Origin: Acidobacteriota bacterium | GTDB taxonomy: Bacteria; Acidobacteriota; Holophagae; Acanthopleuribacterales; Acanthopleuribacteraceae | Reading direction: 5' to 3' | Assembly (NCBI GenBank): GCA_030066195.1 | Contig: JASJCB010000075.1 | Span: forward strand, 1-51,543 | Length of the DNA: 51,543 nt | Shown: piece by piece, positions 1 through 8,967 of the stretch | Numbering within the stretch: position 1 is the first letter of the stretch | How the letters are laid out: every line of letters starts with the position of its first letter | Made by a program: the position numbers and the translations under genes | Notes under the pieces: model-generated | Seen by the model: the letters and a program-made list of their open reading frames with translations, nothing else | What the model was told of the DNA's origin: nothing | Databases searched by the model: none

Positions 1-186
1 CTCGATATGACGCGGGACCTCCCCCTCTCGAAGGCTGAACAGGCGTTCGTCGGAATACGGCCCGATTTCATTGTTGTCGTCTACAAACAGGTTGGCAACC
101 AGGTGTTGCGGACGATCGAGATCGACAATGCCGCCGAGCAATTGGGGCGGGCTTAATTCGGAACCGGGGAAGAACTTGAATCTCAA
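1..186 (-). CDS. Hypothetical protein, 5' end only (runs off the window)
   Basis: The first 62 codons of a minus-strand gene are visible; the rest lies beyond base 1. The start is chosen as TTG at 186-184 because GGAGGT (191-196) sits 4 nt upstream. The frame stays open to the window edge, and a promoter-like pair lies at the right distance upstream. The peptide begins LRFKFFPGSELSPPQLLGG and contains VANLFVDDNNE. I do not recognise the family. No signal peptide or membrane segment is visible. It is divergent from the carboxylase operon across a 526-nt gap. Confidence 0.5.
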   Translation of the reverse strand, partial: MRFKFFPGSELSPPQLLGGIVDLDRPQHLVANLFVDDNNEIGPYSDERLFSLREGEVPRHIE

Positions 187-237
187 GATAACCTCCAAGT
201 GGTGGAAAAGTAAGCCGCAAAAGGAACCGTTGCGACC

Positions 238-266
238 ACTATAACTTTATTCTGGGTAAAAGCCAA
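238..266 (-). promoter_or_regulatory. Sigma70-like promoter for the partial gene at 1-186
   Basis: Read on the minus strand, TTGGCT (266-261) is followed by a 17-nt spacer and TATAGT (243-238). This lies about 50 nt upstream of the TTG start and its Shine-Dalgarno site. Position and spacing fit; activity is inferred. Confidence 0.4.
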
Positions 267-701
267 GCATTTTTTTCGACTTTTTTGCGTTTTTTTACGA
301 CCTCAGCCTTTATCACAGCTTGGGTTTGCCGAATTCCAGAATACCCTTTCCCAAGCACATGATTCAAAGGTTAGCTTTTGGTTAACACCTCTTCAGCGTA
401 GCAGTCGGAATTATCGGTTGGTTGACGGATTTTTCGTTTTCATGAGTGTTGAGTGGATTTGCTGTTGGTTGTAAAAATTGACTCCTTGGTAAAGAGTGTT
501 GGGGTAAGGACCAGAGCTCATCCGGCATTCTTGATCTCGGAGTAAATGACTTGTTAAGGCAATTGGTGTGACCCCTCTCAATATATGGTCCCTTTTGAAC
601 GGATGCAAGCCAAAGGAACAAACCGAGTCTGATATAAGCAGTATTTTTTTGGTTTTGCCTTGGGTATTTCCAGGTATGATGGATAGCCTTTATTTGGATT
701 T
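267..701. other. AT-rich intergenic region upstream of the carboxylase operon
   Basis: This stretch has several T tracts (270-297 and 645-652) and no gene I can support. Short open frames on either strand have no ribosome site or recognisable protein. It should hold the promoter of the carboxylase operon, but no -35/-10 pair was good enough to name. Confidence 0.5.
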
Positions 702-712
702 GGAGGTCGTTG

Positions 713-2320
713 ATGGCCACATTCAACACCAAAGTCAACACTGCTTCGGAACGTTTCCATGCCAATCGTTCCCACATGAGCGGTTCCATCGGCCGTTTGC
801 AGGCCGCACTTGAGGAAACTTTAGCCGGCGGGGGAGAAAAAGCAGTCGCGCTTCATCGCAAACGCGAGAAAATGACCGCGCGTGAACGGATAGACTATCT
901 TCTGGACCCCGGCAGTCCTTTTTTGGAATTGTCCGCTTTAGCAGGACAAAATTTATATGATTTTCCACTTCCTGCCGCCGGAATCATCACCGGCGTCGGC
1001 AGAATCCAAGGCCAGGAAGCAATGATTGTGGCCAATGATGCAACGGTGAAGGGCGGTACCTACCTGCCCATCACCGTGAAAAAACACTTGCGCGCCCAGA
1101 AGATCGCCGAGGAAAACAACCTACCCTGCGTTTACCTGGTCGATTCCGGAGGCGCCTTCCTGCCCAAGCAGGACGAAGTCTTTCCCGACCGGGATCATTT
1201 CGGCCGTATCTTTTTCAATCAAGCGCGTATGTCAGCAAAGGGAATCTCTCAGGTCTCCGCGGTGATGGGCAGTTGTACGGCCGGCGGCGCCTATGTACCC
1301 GCCATGTCCGATGAAACCGTGATCGTGAAGGGAACCGGAACCATTTTTCTGGGAGGGCCTCCTTTGGTCCGCGCCGCAACGGGTGAAGTTGTGAGTGCTG
1401 AGGATCTGGGCGGCGCCGATGTGCATTGCCGAGAGTCCGGTGTGGCCGATCATTATGCCCGTAGCGATCGCGAGGCCTTGGACATTGTACGCGAGATCTA
1501 TGCGCATCTGAACCGGGAGAGGAAAGTGGTGCCGGGCTCGCGCAAAGCAGAAGAACCGATTTATGATCCCGAAGAAATTCTGGGTATCATGCCGGTCGAT
1601 TCCAGGCAACCCTTCGACGTGCGCGAGATCATCGCTCGCATTGTCGACGGTTCCGACTTCCACGAATTCAAGGCGCTTTACGGCACCACGGTGGTCACCT
1701 GTTTTGCTCATATCTGGGGCATGCCGATCGGCATTGTGGCCAATAACGGAGTACTTTTTTCCGAATCTTCGCTGAAGGCGACCCACTTCATCGAGTTGTG
1801 CAATGAACGCAAGGTTCCGCTGTTGTTCCTACAAAACATTACGGGTTTCATGGTCGGCAGCAAATACGAAGCGGGCGGTATCGCCAAGGACGGCGCCAAG
1901 ATGGTGCACGCGGTTTCCTGCGCCAATGTCCCCAAACTGACCGTGATCATCGGCGCGTCCAACGGAGCGGGTAACTACGGCATGTGCGGCCGGGCCTATG
2001 ACCCGCGCTTCCTGTGGATGTGGCCTAATGCGGGCATTTCGGTCATGGGCGGCGAACAGGCGGCCAATGTACTATGCCAGGTGAAGATGGAACAGTTGGG
2101 GCGGCGTGGAGAAGCCATGACAGAGGAAGAGCAGGCGGCATTCAAGACGCCCATTCTGGAAAAATATGCGCGCGAAGGCAGTGCCTGGTATTCATCCGCG
2201 CGCCTTTGGGACGACGGCATCATCGACCCCCGGGACACGCGTGATGTACTGGGCATGGCTCTGTCGCTAGTCCACAACGCGCCGATTCCCGAAATCAAAT
2301 ACGGCGTCTTTCGCATGTAG
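713..2320 (+). CDS. mccB: Acyl-CoA carboxylase carboxyltransferase subunit (methylcrotonyl-CoA carboxylase beta type)
   Basis: Carboxyltransferase subunit of a biotin-dependent acyl-CoA carboxylase, 535 aa, cytosolic. It moves CO2 from carboxybiotin to an acyl-CoA. Both crotonase-fold halves are present: the N-half has GSCTAGGAYVPAMSDE and FLGGPPLVRAATGE, and the C-half has GASNGAGNYGMCGRAYDPRF, the glycine-rich oxyanion segments. GGTYLPITVKKHLRAQ and DEVFPDRDHFGRIFFNQA are typical of methylcrotonyl- and geranyl-CoA carboxylases rather than AccD or PccB. ATG 713 is preferred over the adjacent TTG at 710 because GGAGGT (702-707) is 5 nt upstream of the ATG. It is first in an operon with biotin carboxylase (10-nt gap) and biotin carrier, suggesting leucine or branched acyl-CoA catabolism. 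The exact acyl-CoA is not provable from sequence. Confidence 0.9.
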   Translation: MATFNTKVNTASERFHANRSHMSGSIGRLQAALEETLAGGGEKAVALHRKREKMTARERIDYLLDPGSPFLELSALAGQNLYDFPLPAAGIITGVGRIQGQEAMIVANDATVKGGTYLPITVKKHLRAQKIAEENNLPCVYLVDSGGAFLPKQDEVFPDRDHFGRIFFNQARMSAKGISQVSAVMGSCTAGGAYVPAMSDETVIVKGTGTIFLGGPPLVRAATGEVVSAEDLGGADVHCRESGVADHYARSDREALDIVREIYAHLNRERKVVPGSRKAEEPIYDPEEILGIMPVDSRQPFDVREIIARIVDGSDFHEFKALYGTTVVTCFAHIWGMPIGIVANNGVLFSESSLKATHFIELCNERKVPLLFLQNITGFMVGSKYEAGGIAKDGAKMVHAVSCANVPKLTVIIGASNGAGNYGMCGRAYDPRFLWMWPNAGISVMGGEQAANVLCQVKMEQLGRRGEAMTEEEQAAFKTPILEKYAREGSAWYSSARLWDDGIIDPRDTRDVLGMALSLVHNAPIPEIKYGVFRM

Positions 2321-2330
2321 GAGTGCTTGA

Positions 2331-3812
2331 ATGGAGAAGATCCTGATTGCCAACCGTGGTGAAATTGCGTTGCGCATCATGAAGACCTGTCGTGAGATGG
2401 GGATGACCGTGGTCGCGGTAGCATCCGAGGCCGACATGAGTTCCCGTCATGCGCGAGAGGCCGATATCTGCTATCCCATCGGACCTGCGCCGGTTAATGA
2501 GAGTTATCTATGTATCGAAAAAATCATCGAGGTAGCGAAAGATGCCGGGGTGGACGCGGTCCATCCGGGTTTCGGTTTCCTTTCCGAAAATGCTGACTTT
2601 GCCCGTGCGGTGACCGGCGCCGGCTTGATTTTTGTCGGTCCCAAACCCGAGGTCATCGAGTTGATGGGTTCCAAGATGGCATCCAAACGGCGCATGATCG
2701 AGGCCGGCGTTCCGGTGGTGCCGGGTTACAACGGTGCCGACCAGGACCCTGAGCACCTGGCCGTGGAAGCCGGTAAGATCGGTTATCCCTTGCTGATCAA
2801 GGCTTCTGCCGGCGGCGGCGGAAAGGGAATGCGCATCGTCAATCATGCCGACCAGTTCGAGGAAGCTCTCGCCGCGGCCCGTCGCGAGGCGCTTTCCGCC
2901 TTCGGCGATGATACCGTGTTGTTGGAGCGTTATTTGCAACGCCCGCGCCACGTGGAGTTCCAGGTCTTCGGCGACAAGCAGGGCAACGTGGTGCATCTCT
3001 ATGAGCGAGAGTGCTCCATTCAGCGGCGTCACCAGAAGATACTGGAGGAAACGCCTTCACCGGGCCTAAAGCCCGAGGTACGCGAACGCATGGCCGCCGC
3101 GGCTGTCAAAGCTGCCGCATCGGTAGGTTATGAGAACGCCGGCACCGTGGAGTTTATGCTGGACGAGGACGATTCCTTTTATTTCCTGGAAATGAATACT
3201 CGCTTACAAGTAGAACACCCTATCACCGAGGCCGTCACGGGCTTGGATCTGGTTCGCTGGCAGATCATGGTAGCCAACGGCAAATCTCTGCCGCTGCACC
3301 AGGACGAAATCGCCGCGCGAGGTCACGCCATCGAGGTTCGTGTGTACGCCGAGGATCCCACCCGTAATTTTCTCCCCCAGACCGGCCGTATCGTTGGTTA
3401 TTCCGAACCTCGCGGTTTGGGTATTCGCGTGGACAGCGGCATTCACCAGGGCGACGAGATTTCCATCTTCTACGATCCCATGATCGCTAAGTTGATTGCC
3501 TGGGGCGCTACCAGAGACCAGGTCATTTCCAAGTTAAGCGTGGCTCTGGCCCAGTACTGTGTTCACGGTGTCCAAACCAATATTGCCTTTCTGCGCGAGA
3601 TTCTCAACGAGCCCGAATTCATCGAGGGCAACACCACAACGGATTATCTAGCCCGACAGTTCCCCGATTTCACAAGCGGCGAAGACCTCGTCGACGAAGC
3701 TTTGGCTCTTACCTTTATGACCGAGTCGGCGACGGAAGAGAAAACCGGTGACAGAGCTCAGATCGTGGATGATCCATGGGACCGGCTGCCCGGATGGAGG
3801 GTTATTCAATGA
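2331..3812 (+). CDS. Biotin carboxylase subunit of acyl-CoA carboxylase
   Basis: Biotin carboxylase (AccC/MccA N-terminal type), 493 aa; it carboxylates carrier-bound biotin using ATP and bicarbonate. Visible are the N-terminal domain (KILIANRGEIALRI), the ATP-grasp glycine loop GGGGKGMR (161-168) with K157 just before it, and the metal/catalytic strand FLEMNTRLQVEHP (285-297: E287, N289, R291, E295). The C-terminal domain carries AHAIEVRVYAEDP-type sequence. The chain ends about 45 residues after the usual AccC core, without a fused biotinyl domain. TAGGAG (2318-2323) is 7 nt upstream of the ATG. It overlaps the biotin carrier gene by ATGA, implying translational coupling. Confidence 0.93.
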   Translation: MEKILIANRGEIALRIMKTCREMGMTVVAVASEADMSSRHAREADICYPIGPAPVNESYLCIEKIIEVAKDAGVDAVHPGFGFLSENADFARAVTGAGLIFVGPKPEVIELMGSKMASKRRMIEAGVPVVPGYNGADQDPEHLAVEAGKIGYPLLIKASAGGGGKGMRIVNHADQFEEALAAARREALSAFGDDTVLLERYLQRPRHVEFQVFGDKQGNVVHLYERECSIQRRHQKILEETPSPGLKPEVRERMAAAAVKAAASVGYENAGTVEFMLDEDDSFYFLEMNTRLQVEHPITEAVTGLDLVRWQIMVANGKSLPLHQDEIAARGHAIEVRVYAEDPTRNFLPQTGRIVGYSEPRGLGIRVDSGIHQGDEISIFYDPMIAKLIAWGATRDQVISKLSVALAQYCVHGVQTNIAFLREILNEPEFIEGNTTTDYLARQFPDFTSGEDLVDEALALTFMTESATEEKTGDRAQIVDDPWDRLPGWRVIQ

Positions 3813-4294
3813 GAAATCGCTTTAAATTGGGAGATCGCATTTTTCAAGTGGACCTTCTGGACAAACACCCGCCCAAGGTACACATCACCGAAAAAGAGGC
3901 CGGCCGCGAAACCAAACTACAGGGAAAGCTGCGACCCGGTCACGGCGCCCTATTTGTTGATGATCGCTACCTGCCCTATTTCGTAACCGAAACGCCAACC
4001 GCTGTTTGGGTAACTTTGGACGGTGTCACCAGGGTGTTCGAAAAGTGCAAGAACAGAGAGCAGGCGGAAGAAGGTCACGGCGGCTTTATCTCGCCCATGC
4101 CGGGTAAGGTGATCAAGGTGTCCACGAAACCGGGAGCTCGGGTAGAGAAAGGCGCCGTTTTGGTGATTATGGAAGCTATGAAGATGGAACACCGCATTGA
4201 AGCCCCTGTTGCGGGCACGGTAACCGCGCTTCACTGCAACGAAGGCCAGGTGGTTGATCAAGGTTTTGCCCTGTTGGAATTCAATCCGGATTGA
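3809..4294 (+). CDS. Biotin carboxyl carrier protein of acyl-CoA carboxylase
   Basis: 161-aa biotinyl carrier. The C-terminal biotinyl/lipoyl domain (about 92-160) carries the biotinylation motif EAMKMEH with K125 as the modified lysine, followed by APVAGTV and the GQVVDQG turn. The first ~90 residues form a separate small domain of the kind found between carboxylase and carrier in MccA/PccA alpha chains. The start is ATG 3809, which overlaps the biotin carboxylase stop as ATGA and has GGAGGG (3796-3801) 7 nt upstream; an in-frame ATG at 3776 lies inside the previous gene. In most MCC enzymes this domain is fused to the biotin carboxylase; here the alpha chain is split into two translationally coupled genes. 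Confidence 0.9.
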   Translation: MRNRFKLGDRIFQVDLLDKHPPKVHITEKEAGRETKLQGKLRPGHGALFVDDRYLPYFVTETPTAVWVTLDGVTRVFEKCKNREQAEEGHGGFISPMPGKVIKVSTKPGARVEKGAVLVIMEAMKMEHRIEAPVAGTVTALHCNEGQVVDQGFALLEFNPD

Positions 4295-4336
4295 TTTCGG
4301 AGTTAAATCTAACTGTTGCGTAAAAAGCGACTCAGT

Positions 4337-4365
4337 CTGACAAGTATCATATGCTATGATAAGTT
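4337..4365 (+). promoter_or_regulatory. Possible promoter for the thioredoxin-like/M50 pair
   Basis: Two overlapping readings exist: CTGACA (4337-4342) with a 17-nt spacer to TAAGTT (4360-4365), or an extended -10 TGCTATGAT (4352-4360). Either would start transcription between the carboxylase operon and the gene at 4402. Neither is strong. Confidence 0.3.
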
Positions 4366-4401
4366 AGCCACATATGTATTGGAAGGGGATCATTTAGGCG
4401 T

Positions 4402-4920
4402 ATGCGAAAGAATCTTCTCAACTTAGTGTTCGGACTGATCGTCTTGGCCGCTATTGGTCTGTTTGCCTTTGAGTCGAAGATCCGCGCTTATATTGCCGGA
4501 CTGGACGATTACACCATCTTCGATTTGAATTTCTACTCCCTGGCCGGGAAAAAGTCCCGTGTTCTAGACGGCTCCCGGGGTTACATCGTTTTCTATGCCG
4601 ACATGGCCGGCTGCCAGAAATGCCTCAACAAGATTGCCGATCTGAGTGAACTATCCAATATCTATGATGATATTGCCTATTACGCCATATTGAAGGGGAA
4701 GAAAAACAAGGAAAGCTTCATGACCTTCCTTGAAGAACAAGACATGCCCGGTGAATACTATATGGACCCTTCGATCACCCTTGCGGATACCTACGGCTTG
4801 AGTACACACCCGGCTCTCATGTTCTTCAATAGGAAAGGCAAGCTTATGTCCGTCCTGCCTTACGACCTGGATTTCGATGACCTGCGCAAAACCTATCACC
4901 GGTATATCGACGAAATGTAG
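4402..4920 (+). CDS. Membrane-anchored thioredoxin-fold protein with CxxC
   Basis: 172 aa. An N-terminal hydrophobic segment (about 5-23) should anchor it in the inner membrane with the rest outside. A thioredoxin-like domain follows, with a CQKC redox motif (C71-C74) after the strand GYIVFYADMAG. A later ...THPALMFF segment resembles the cis-Pro strand of TlpA/ResA-type proteins (P just after TH). It probably acts as a periplasmic thiol-disulfide or peroxide-type protein; the partner is unknown. A purine-rich AAGGGGA lies about 13 nt upstream of the ATG, so the ribosome site is not ideal. The M50 protease gene follows after 15 nt, suggesting one transcript. Confidence 0.7.
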   Translation: MRKNLLNLVFGLIVLAAIGLFAFESKIRAYIAGLDDYTIFDLNFYSLAGKKSRVLDGSRGYIVFYADMAGCQKCLNKIADLSELSNIYDDIAYYAILKGKKNKESFMTFLEEQDMPGEYYMDPSITLADTYGLSTHPALMFFNRKGKLMSVLPYDLDFDDLRKTYHRYIDEM

Positions 4921-4935
4921 CGGAAGGATGGTTAC

Positions 4936-5607
4936 TTGCCCGATATTTCCCCGGTCAACATTCTCATCGGTATGTTTGTCTTCATGTTTTCGGCGACCTG
5001 TCACGAGGCGGCGCACGCCTGGGCGGCACTGAGGGGCGGTGACGCAACAGCCTATGAAGGCGGCCAGGTCTCGTTGGATCCGTTTCCCCATATTCAACGC
5101 GCCCCCTTCGGCATGGTCCTGGCTCCCATTCTCAGCATGATCTTCATGGGCTTTCCCATGGGCTGGGCGGCTACGCCTTACAATCCCTATTGGGCCGGCC
5201 AATATCCTAAAAGGCATGCCTGGATGTCGCTGGCCGGGCCGCTGGCCAATCTTGTACTGATGGTGATCGCGCTTGTCATCTACCGGGCCATGGACGATGT
5301 CTTCCTCAACGCCTACCGGAGCCAGATGGCTACCGGCGACAACTCTCCATGGGTACCCGTGGAAATCCTGATTCGACAGATGTACATCCTCAATATCATC
5401 CTTTTTCTCTTTAATCTGATTCCTTTGCCTCCGTTGGACGGTAGCGGCGCCATTCTGCTGTTTGTGCCCGAGGAAAAGGCGCACAAGGTTACGGCGACGC
5501 TTGAGGGCATCGGCCCCATGGGATTACCGCTGGCGTGGATCATTTTCAGCGGATTCTTGCGCGAAACCGGGCTGATACGGTGGATGCTTATATTCCTGGG
5601 CTTCTGA
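4936..5607 (+). CDS. Site-2-type (M50 family) membrane metalloprotease
   Basis: 223-aa polytopic membrane protein with the zinc motif HEAAH (23-27) in the first transmembrane helix and the third-ligand motif NLIPLPPLDG (160-169, D168) in a later one. This is the layout of short M50B proteases that lack PDZ or CBS domains. It would cleave substrates inside the membrane. The start is TTG 4936 because GGAAGGA (4922-4928) lies 7 nt upstream; starting at the later ATG (4972) would leave this site unused and trim the helix before HEAAH. It is co-directional with the thioredoxin-like gene. Its stop is 4 nt from the stop of the convergent gene on the other strand. The substrate is unknown. Confidence 0.85.
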   Translation: MPDISPVNILIGMFVFMFSATCHEAAHAWAALRGGDATAYEGGQVSLDPFPHIQRAPFGMVLAPILSMIFMGFPMGWAATPYNPYWAGQYPKRHAWMSLAGPLANLVLMVIALVIYRAMDDVFLNAYRSQMATGDNSPWVPVEILIRQMYILNIILFLFNLIPLPPLDGSGAILLFVPEEKAHKVTATLEGIGPMGLPLAWIIFSGFLRETGLIRWMLIFLGF

Positions 5608-5611
5608 AAAC

Positions 5612-8600
5612 CTACCGGGCAACCGTGTCTACGATAGCGCTGACGGCCTCCAGAGAGCCGGTGCCGCGCTGATTTCGGAAGATGAAACCAATAACTTCCG
5701 TGTTGCTTTCCACCCGGATGGTGTGAACGTTCGGCAACTGATCACTGAGGTTGAAAAGGTCGCGCACATTGCGTTGCAGAATGGCGCGGCTGGGGATTTC
5801 CCAACCGCGAACTTCCAACTCGCGGCCGTCTCTACCGACCGCGGTCAGCTTCAAAACAGCGCGCTCCAGGTTAATGGTGGTGATCACCAGACTGGTGTTC
5901 CATTCGCTGTTGCTGCGAATGCCGGTGCACAAAATACGTTCACTGGGACTGGTAGCCAGTGGGAGTCCCGCAAGCTGTCCGGGGTTGACCGTGGCAAAAA
6001 GGGTCATGCCGGTGATGGGCAATTCAGAAACGAGGGCCAACCATTGGATATCCGCGTCCGGCACAAAATCCTCGATCCATGCCTCGGCGGGAACCACCAG
6101 AGTGTCTTTGGCCGGAAGATCGAGGGTACGGTCGATACCGCGTTCGCCCTGTTTGTTATAGCCGAAAATCCGAACCTTGACATCGGTGGGATGGGGGTTG
6201 GCCATCACCAGGCCGGTCCACCAGCCCGGGTTGTCCTTCCCGGCCAGGAAGGGAACGAACAAACTACCGGCCAATTCACCGATTAGAGGGACGGCCGCGG
6301 CCAGCCCGCGCGAGGGCGCTTGGATTTGGGTAAAACCGTTCAGATTGACATTGAGGTCATCGCTGGTAACCCGTGCCCATCGTGTAGGCGGAATAAAGGT
6401 GTCCTGGTCGATGCGGAACTCCACCGGACTGCCGAAATCGGTGATCTCCGCCTTGGAATCATTGAAGGCGCTTTCCAAGTAGATCAGGCTGTCGCCGCCG
6501 GAGGCGTTGAAGGTATTTACCGCAACACGTGTATCCCAGTTGTTGAAATCATTGGGAATGTGCGGTACATAGAATTCGTTTTCCTGCCAGGACGGAAGTT
6601 GCAGTGCAAATCTGGAATTAGTATTCGAGCTGATTGCCCTGCCGGAAATCACGGGTCCCATGGCAACCGAGGAATTCAATACCACCGCGTGCGCCGTTTC
6701 CAGCCGATTGTAATCAAACAACCAATTGCGAACCGTATTGCCGTTCAGGAGGCCTATGACCGAAGGCGTCAGGGTCTGTAGGCCGATCAATTCACCGTTG
6801 CGGTTGAAGATACTCAAAACGGCCGCATCGGAGGGCTGAAGATCGGTGCTCAGGTCCAACTCCAGGCGATTGTCCAAAGGCAACTGGTACTGGATATCGG
6901 GCAAGGGACAACCGTAGATATGAGAACTGACCGAGGTGGGTTCGGCCACAAGCAGGTCGCCGTTGCGGTCGGTCACCAGGGTGGGACCGGAGGAGGTTTC
7001 AAAGCTCAACATGGAGTAGGCCAGTCCGTCCCGACGGCCCATGACATGATAACGCGTGGGCCCCTGAAGTTTGTTTACAGCCAGGATGAGATTGGAGTTC
7101 TGGCGACCCAGATTGGTCCAATTAGGATGCCTGCCCAGCACTTGGACCGTTTGGCGTTGTGGTTCGGCAATCAGCAAGCCCTGTTCTGTCTCGATCCAGA
7201 ATTGTGGACCGGGCGCTGCAAGGGCAATCAAGCTTTCTTCCACACCCAGGTCCAAAATAAAAGGCTGTGGATCCTGCTCACCCAAGGCTTTGATCCAAAG
7301 GCGCTCTCGATCCCAGTAAACCAGGCCGCGCTCACCCAACTGCAAGAAGCCGAAGGGATTGGGCTCGCCGATTTCCGTTTGGGCATCCAACGTCTCGATC
7401 AGTTCCACCGTTTCGCCGTCCGTTTCCAGCGTAAACACCGTATAACGCGCCTCTGAGATGGTGCGAAACGTGCGCGTAAAGGCAAACTGCCCCTGGTACT
7501 GAGTCAAGTCCTGAACATTTCCCTCGATGGATTCCCTGAGCACCTGTGTCAGGCCCTCTTCGCCGCTCCGAAACAGCTGTAAGCCGGTTTGAGAATCTTT
7601 GTCTGAAAACACGGCCAAAAGGTACTCTCCTGAGGCGACCAGGAAGAGTATCTGCCCGTCAAGGGTTTCCAACGTGTTCAATTCATTATCGGGAGATAAG
7701 GTTTGCAGCAGTCTGTCGACGGCAAAGTAGATCTGGTCTCCGATCACGGCTGCATCGGCCACATCGCGAAAACGGGCGGGTAAACGAGCCAACCGCGTCG
7801 GGGTATCGGCGCTCAAGGAATAGGAATCGAGACTCCAATCTCGACCGGTAACCGCCGAGTTAAGCAGGTGCAGGTGATTGTTCTCGGTGCGAATCTTGGT
7901 AATACCCACATCGCGGAACTGTTGGGAGATCTGACCCCGGTAGGTGGTTCGCCGCGAGATATCATAAGTGTGAACTTCGATGCGGTTGGCAAAACTGAGC
8001 GTGATGCGGCTGTCGTTGACATCAAACCCGAAAACAATGTTGCTGCCCTGGTTCTCGAAGTAAAAGCCCTCATCGGTGCGCTCGCCCTGCTCGTCGAAAG
8101 TAAGCCATTTGACGCCGTTCAGAGTGTCCACCACCAGGGCGTCGCCGGCATATTCCATGCCGTAAAAGATCCGGGAGTCATCGACCTCGAGAAATTCGCC
8201 CTCATCGACGAAGCCCTGTTCGTCATAGCGAAGCATGGTAACGTGAGCGTCAAAACCACGAACAAAAACCATGTTCTCATTAGCGCGAATATCCAGGCCC
8301 TCCATCTGCAAGGTGTCCACGATTTGCAAGGGATCGATGCGCAAGTAACGCAAACCGGTCTCGGTCAGCGCCATGATGACATCGCCTACCACGGTTACCG
8401 ATAAAAGGCCGGGGACATTGAAGAAACCGGTTTGGGCGGGCAGCACCTCGTCCTCGTCCTCGTCGTAGGTGTACTGATAGAGGCCCACTCCGCGCACCGC
8501 GGCCCACAGTCGGTTTCCGTCCAATTGTACAGCGATGACCTCGCCGGAAAGCGGTTCTATCAGGATGGGGTCGCGAGTGATGTCGGTCACATCCAGGAAA

Positions 8601-8785
8601 ATGAGACCGTGGGCATTGGCCAAAATCAGTTGTTCACCGAATTGTACCGCATCTTCGAAACGGTCGGAGACCAGCAGGGTATCTAACCTCTCGGCGTTGC
8701 ACTGGGTAATGCCGTCCAACCCGGTCTGACCCGGCAAGAACACCGGGTTGAGCATGAATATTAGGATATATAAGGAGCGAGACAT
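5612..8785 (-). CDS. Large secreted beta-propeller-like protein of unknown function
   Basis: 1057 aa. The start is placed at ATG 8785, which opens a signal peptide (MSRSLYILIFMLNPVFLPG), has GGGGGAAG just upstream, and follows an extended -10 box; an in-frame start at 8821 would lie upstream of that promoter. The first ~600 residues are repeated short beta segments with alternating hydrophobics and D/G turns, as in irregular beta-propellers. The last ~300 residues contain two or three ~110-residue beta-sandwich-like units (for example SLFVPFLAGKDNPGWWTGL and ILCTGIRSNSEWNTSLVI). No enzyme motif is visible. It is probably exported to the surface or medium. Confidence 0.7.
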   Translation of the reverse strand: MSRSLYILIFMLNPVFLPGQTGLDGITQCNAERLDTLLVSDRFEDAVQFGEQLILANAHGLIFLDVTDITRDPILIEPLSGEVIAVQLDGNRLWAAVRGVGLYQYTYDEDEDEVLPAQTGFFNVPGLLSVTVVGDVIMALTETGLRYLRIDPLQIVDTLQMEGLDIRANENMVFVRGFDAHVTMLRYDEQGFVDEGEFLEVDDSRIFYGMEYAGDALVVDTLNGVKWLTFDEQGERTDEGFYFENQGSNIVFGFDVNDSRITLSFANRIEVHTYDISRRTTYRGQISQQFRDVGITKIRTENNHLHLLNSAVTGRDWSLDSYSLSADTPTRLARLPARFRDVADAAVIGDQIYFAVDRLLQTLSPDNELNTLETLDGQILFLVASGEYLLAVFSDKDSQTGLQLFRSGEEGLTQVLRESIEGNVQDLTQYQGQFAFTRTFRTISEARYTVFTLETDGETVELIETLDAQTEIGEPNPFGFLQLGERGLVYWDRERLWIKALGEQDPQPFILDLGVEESLIALAAPGPQFWIETEQGLLIAEPQRQTVQVLGRHPNWTNLGRQNSNLILAVNKLQGPTRYHVMGRRDGLAYSMLSFETSSGPTLVTDRNGDLLVAEPTSVSSHIYGCPLPDIQYQLPLDNRLELDLSTDLQPSDAAVLSIFNRNGELIGLQTLTPSVIGLLNGNTVRNWLFDYNRLETAHAVVLNSSVAMGPVISGRAISSNTNSRFALQLPSWQENEFYVPHIPNDFNNWDTRVAVNTFNASGGDSLIYLESAFNDSKAEITDFGSPVEFRIDQDTFIPPTRWARVTSDDLNVNLNGFTQIQAPSRGLAAAVPLIGELAGSLFVPFLAGKDNPGWWTGLVMANPHPTDVKVRIFGYNKQGERGIDRTLDLPAKDTLVVPAEAWIEDFVPDADIQWLALVSELPITGMTLFATVNPGQLAGLPLATSPSERILCTGIRSNSEWNTSLVITTINLERAVLKLTAVGRDGRELEVRGWEIPSRAILQRNVRDLFNLSDQLPNVHTIRVESNTEVIGFIFRNQRGTGSLEAVSAIVDTVAR

Positions 8786-8808
8786 ACTTCCCCCAAACAA
8801 TTGGCCTG

Positions 8809-8817
8809 ATTCTAGCA
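8809..8817 (-). promoter_or_regulatory. Extended -10 promoter element for the gene at 5612-8785
   Basis: Read on the minus strand, TGCTAGAAT (8817-8809) is an extended -10 (TGnTAnAAT class). It lies about 24 nt upstream of the chosen ATG, leaving room for a short leader with the GGGGGAAG ribosome site. The -35 region is poor, which is tolerated by extended -10 promoters. Confidence 0.3.
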
Positions 8818-8967
8818 ACATTCAGGCCGAATTGCACGGACTACCAGTGCTTTTACGGCTACTTGCCTGAACCGCTCAATCAGCGCCTCGTCTTGTTTAT
8901 ACGTTGAGCTGACAGGTTATACTGAGATAGAATTCAGCGGATTGATGAAGAGGGAATCCTTATTCGC

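Noticed and set aside
382..789. A 135-codon minus-strand open frame upstream of the carboxylase operon
   Set aside because: It overlaps the start of the carboxyltransferase gene, has no ribosome site and no recognisable sequence.
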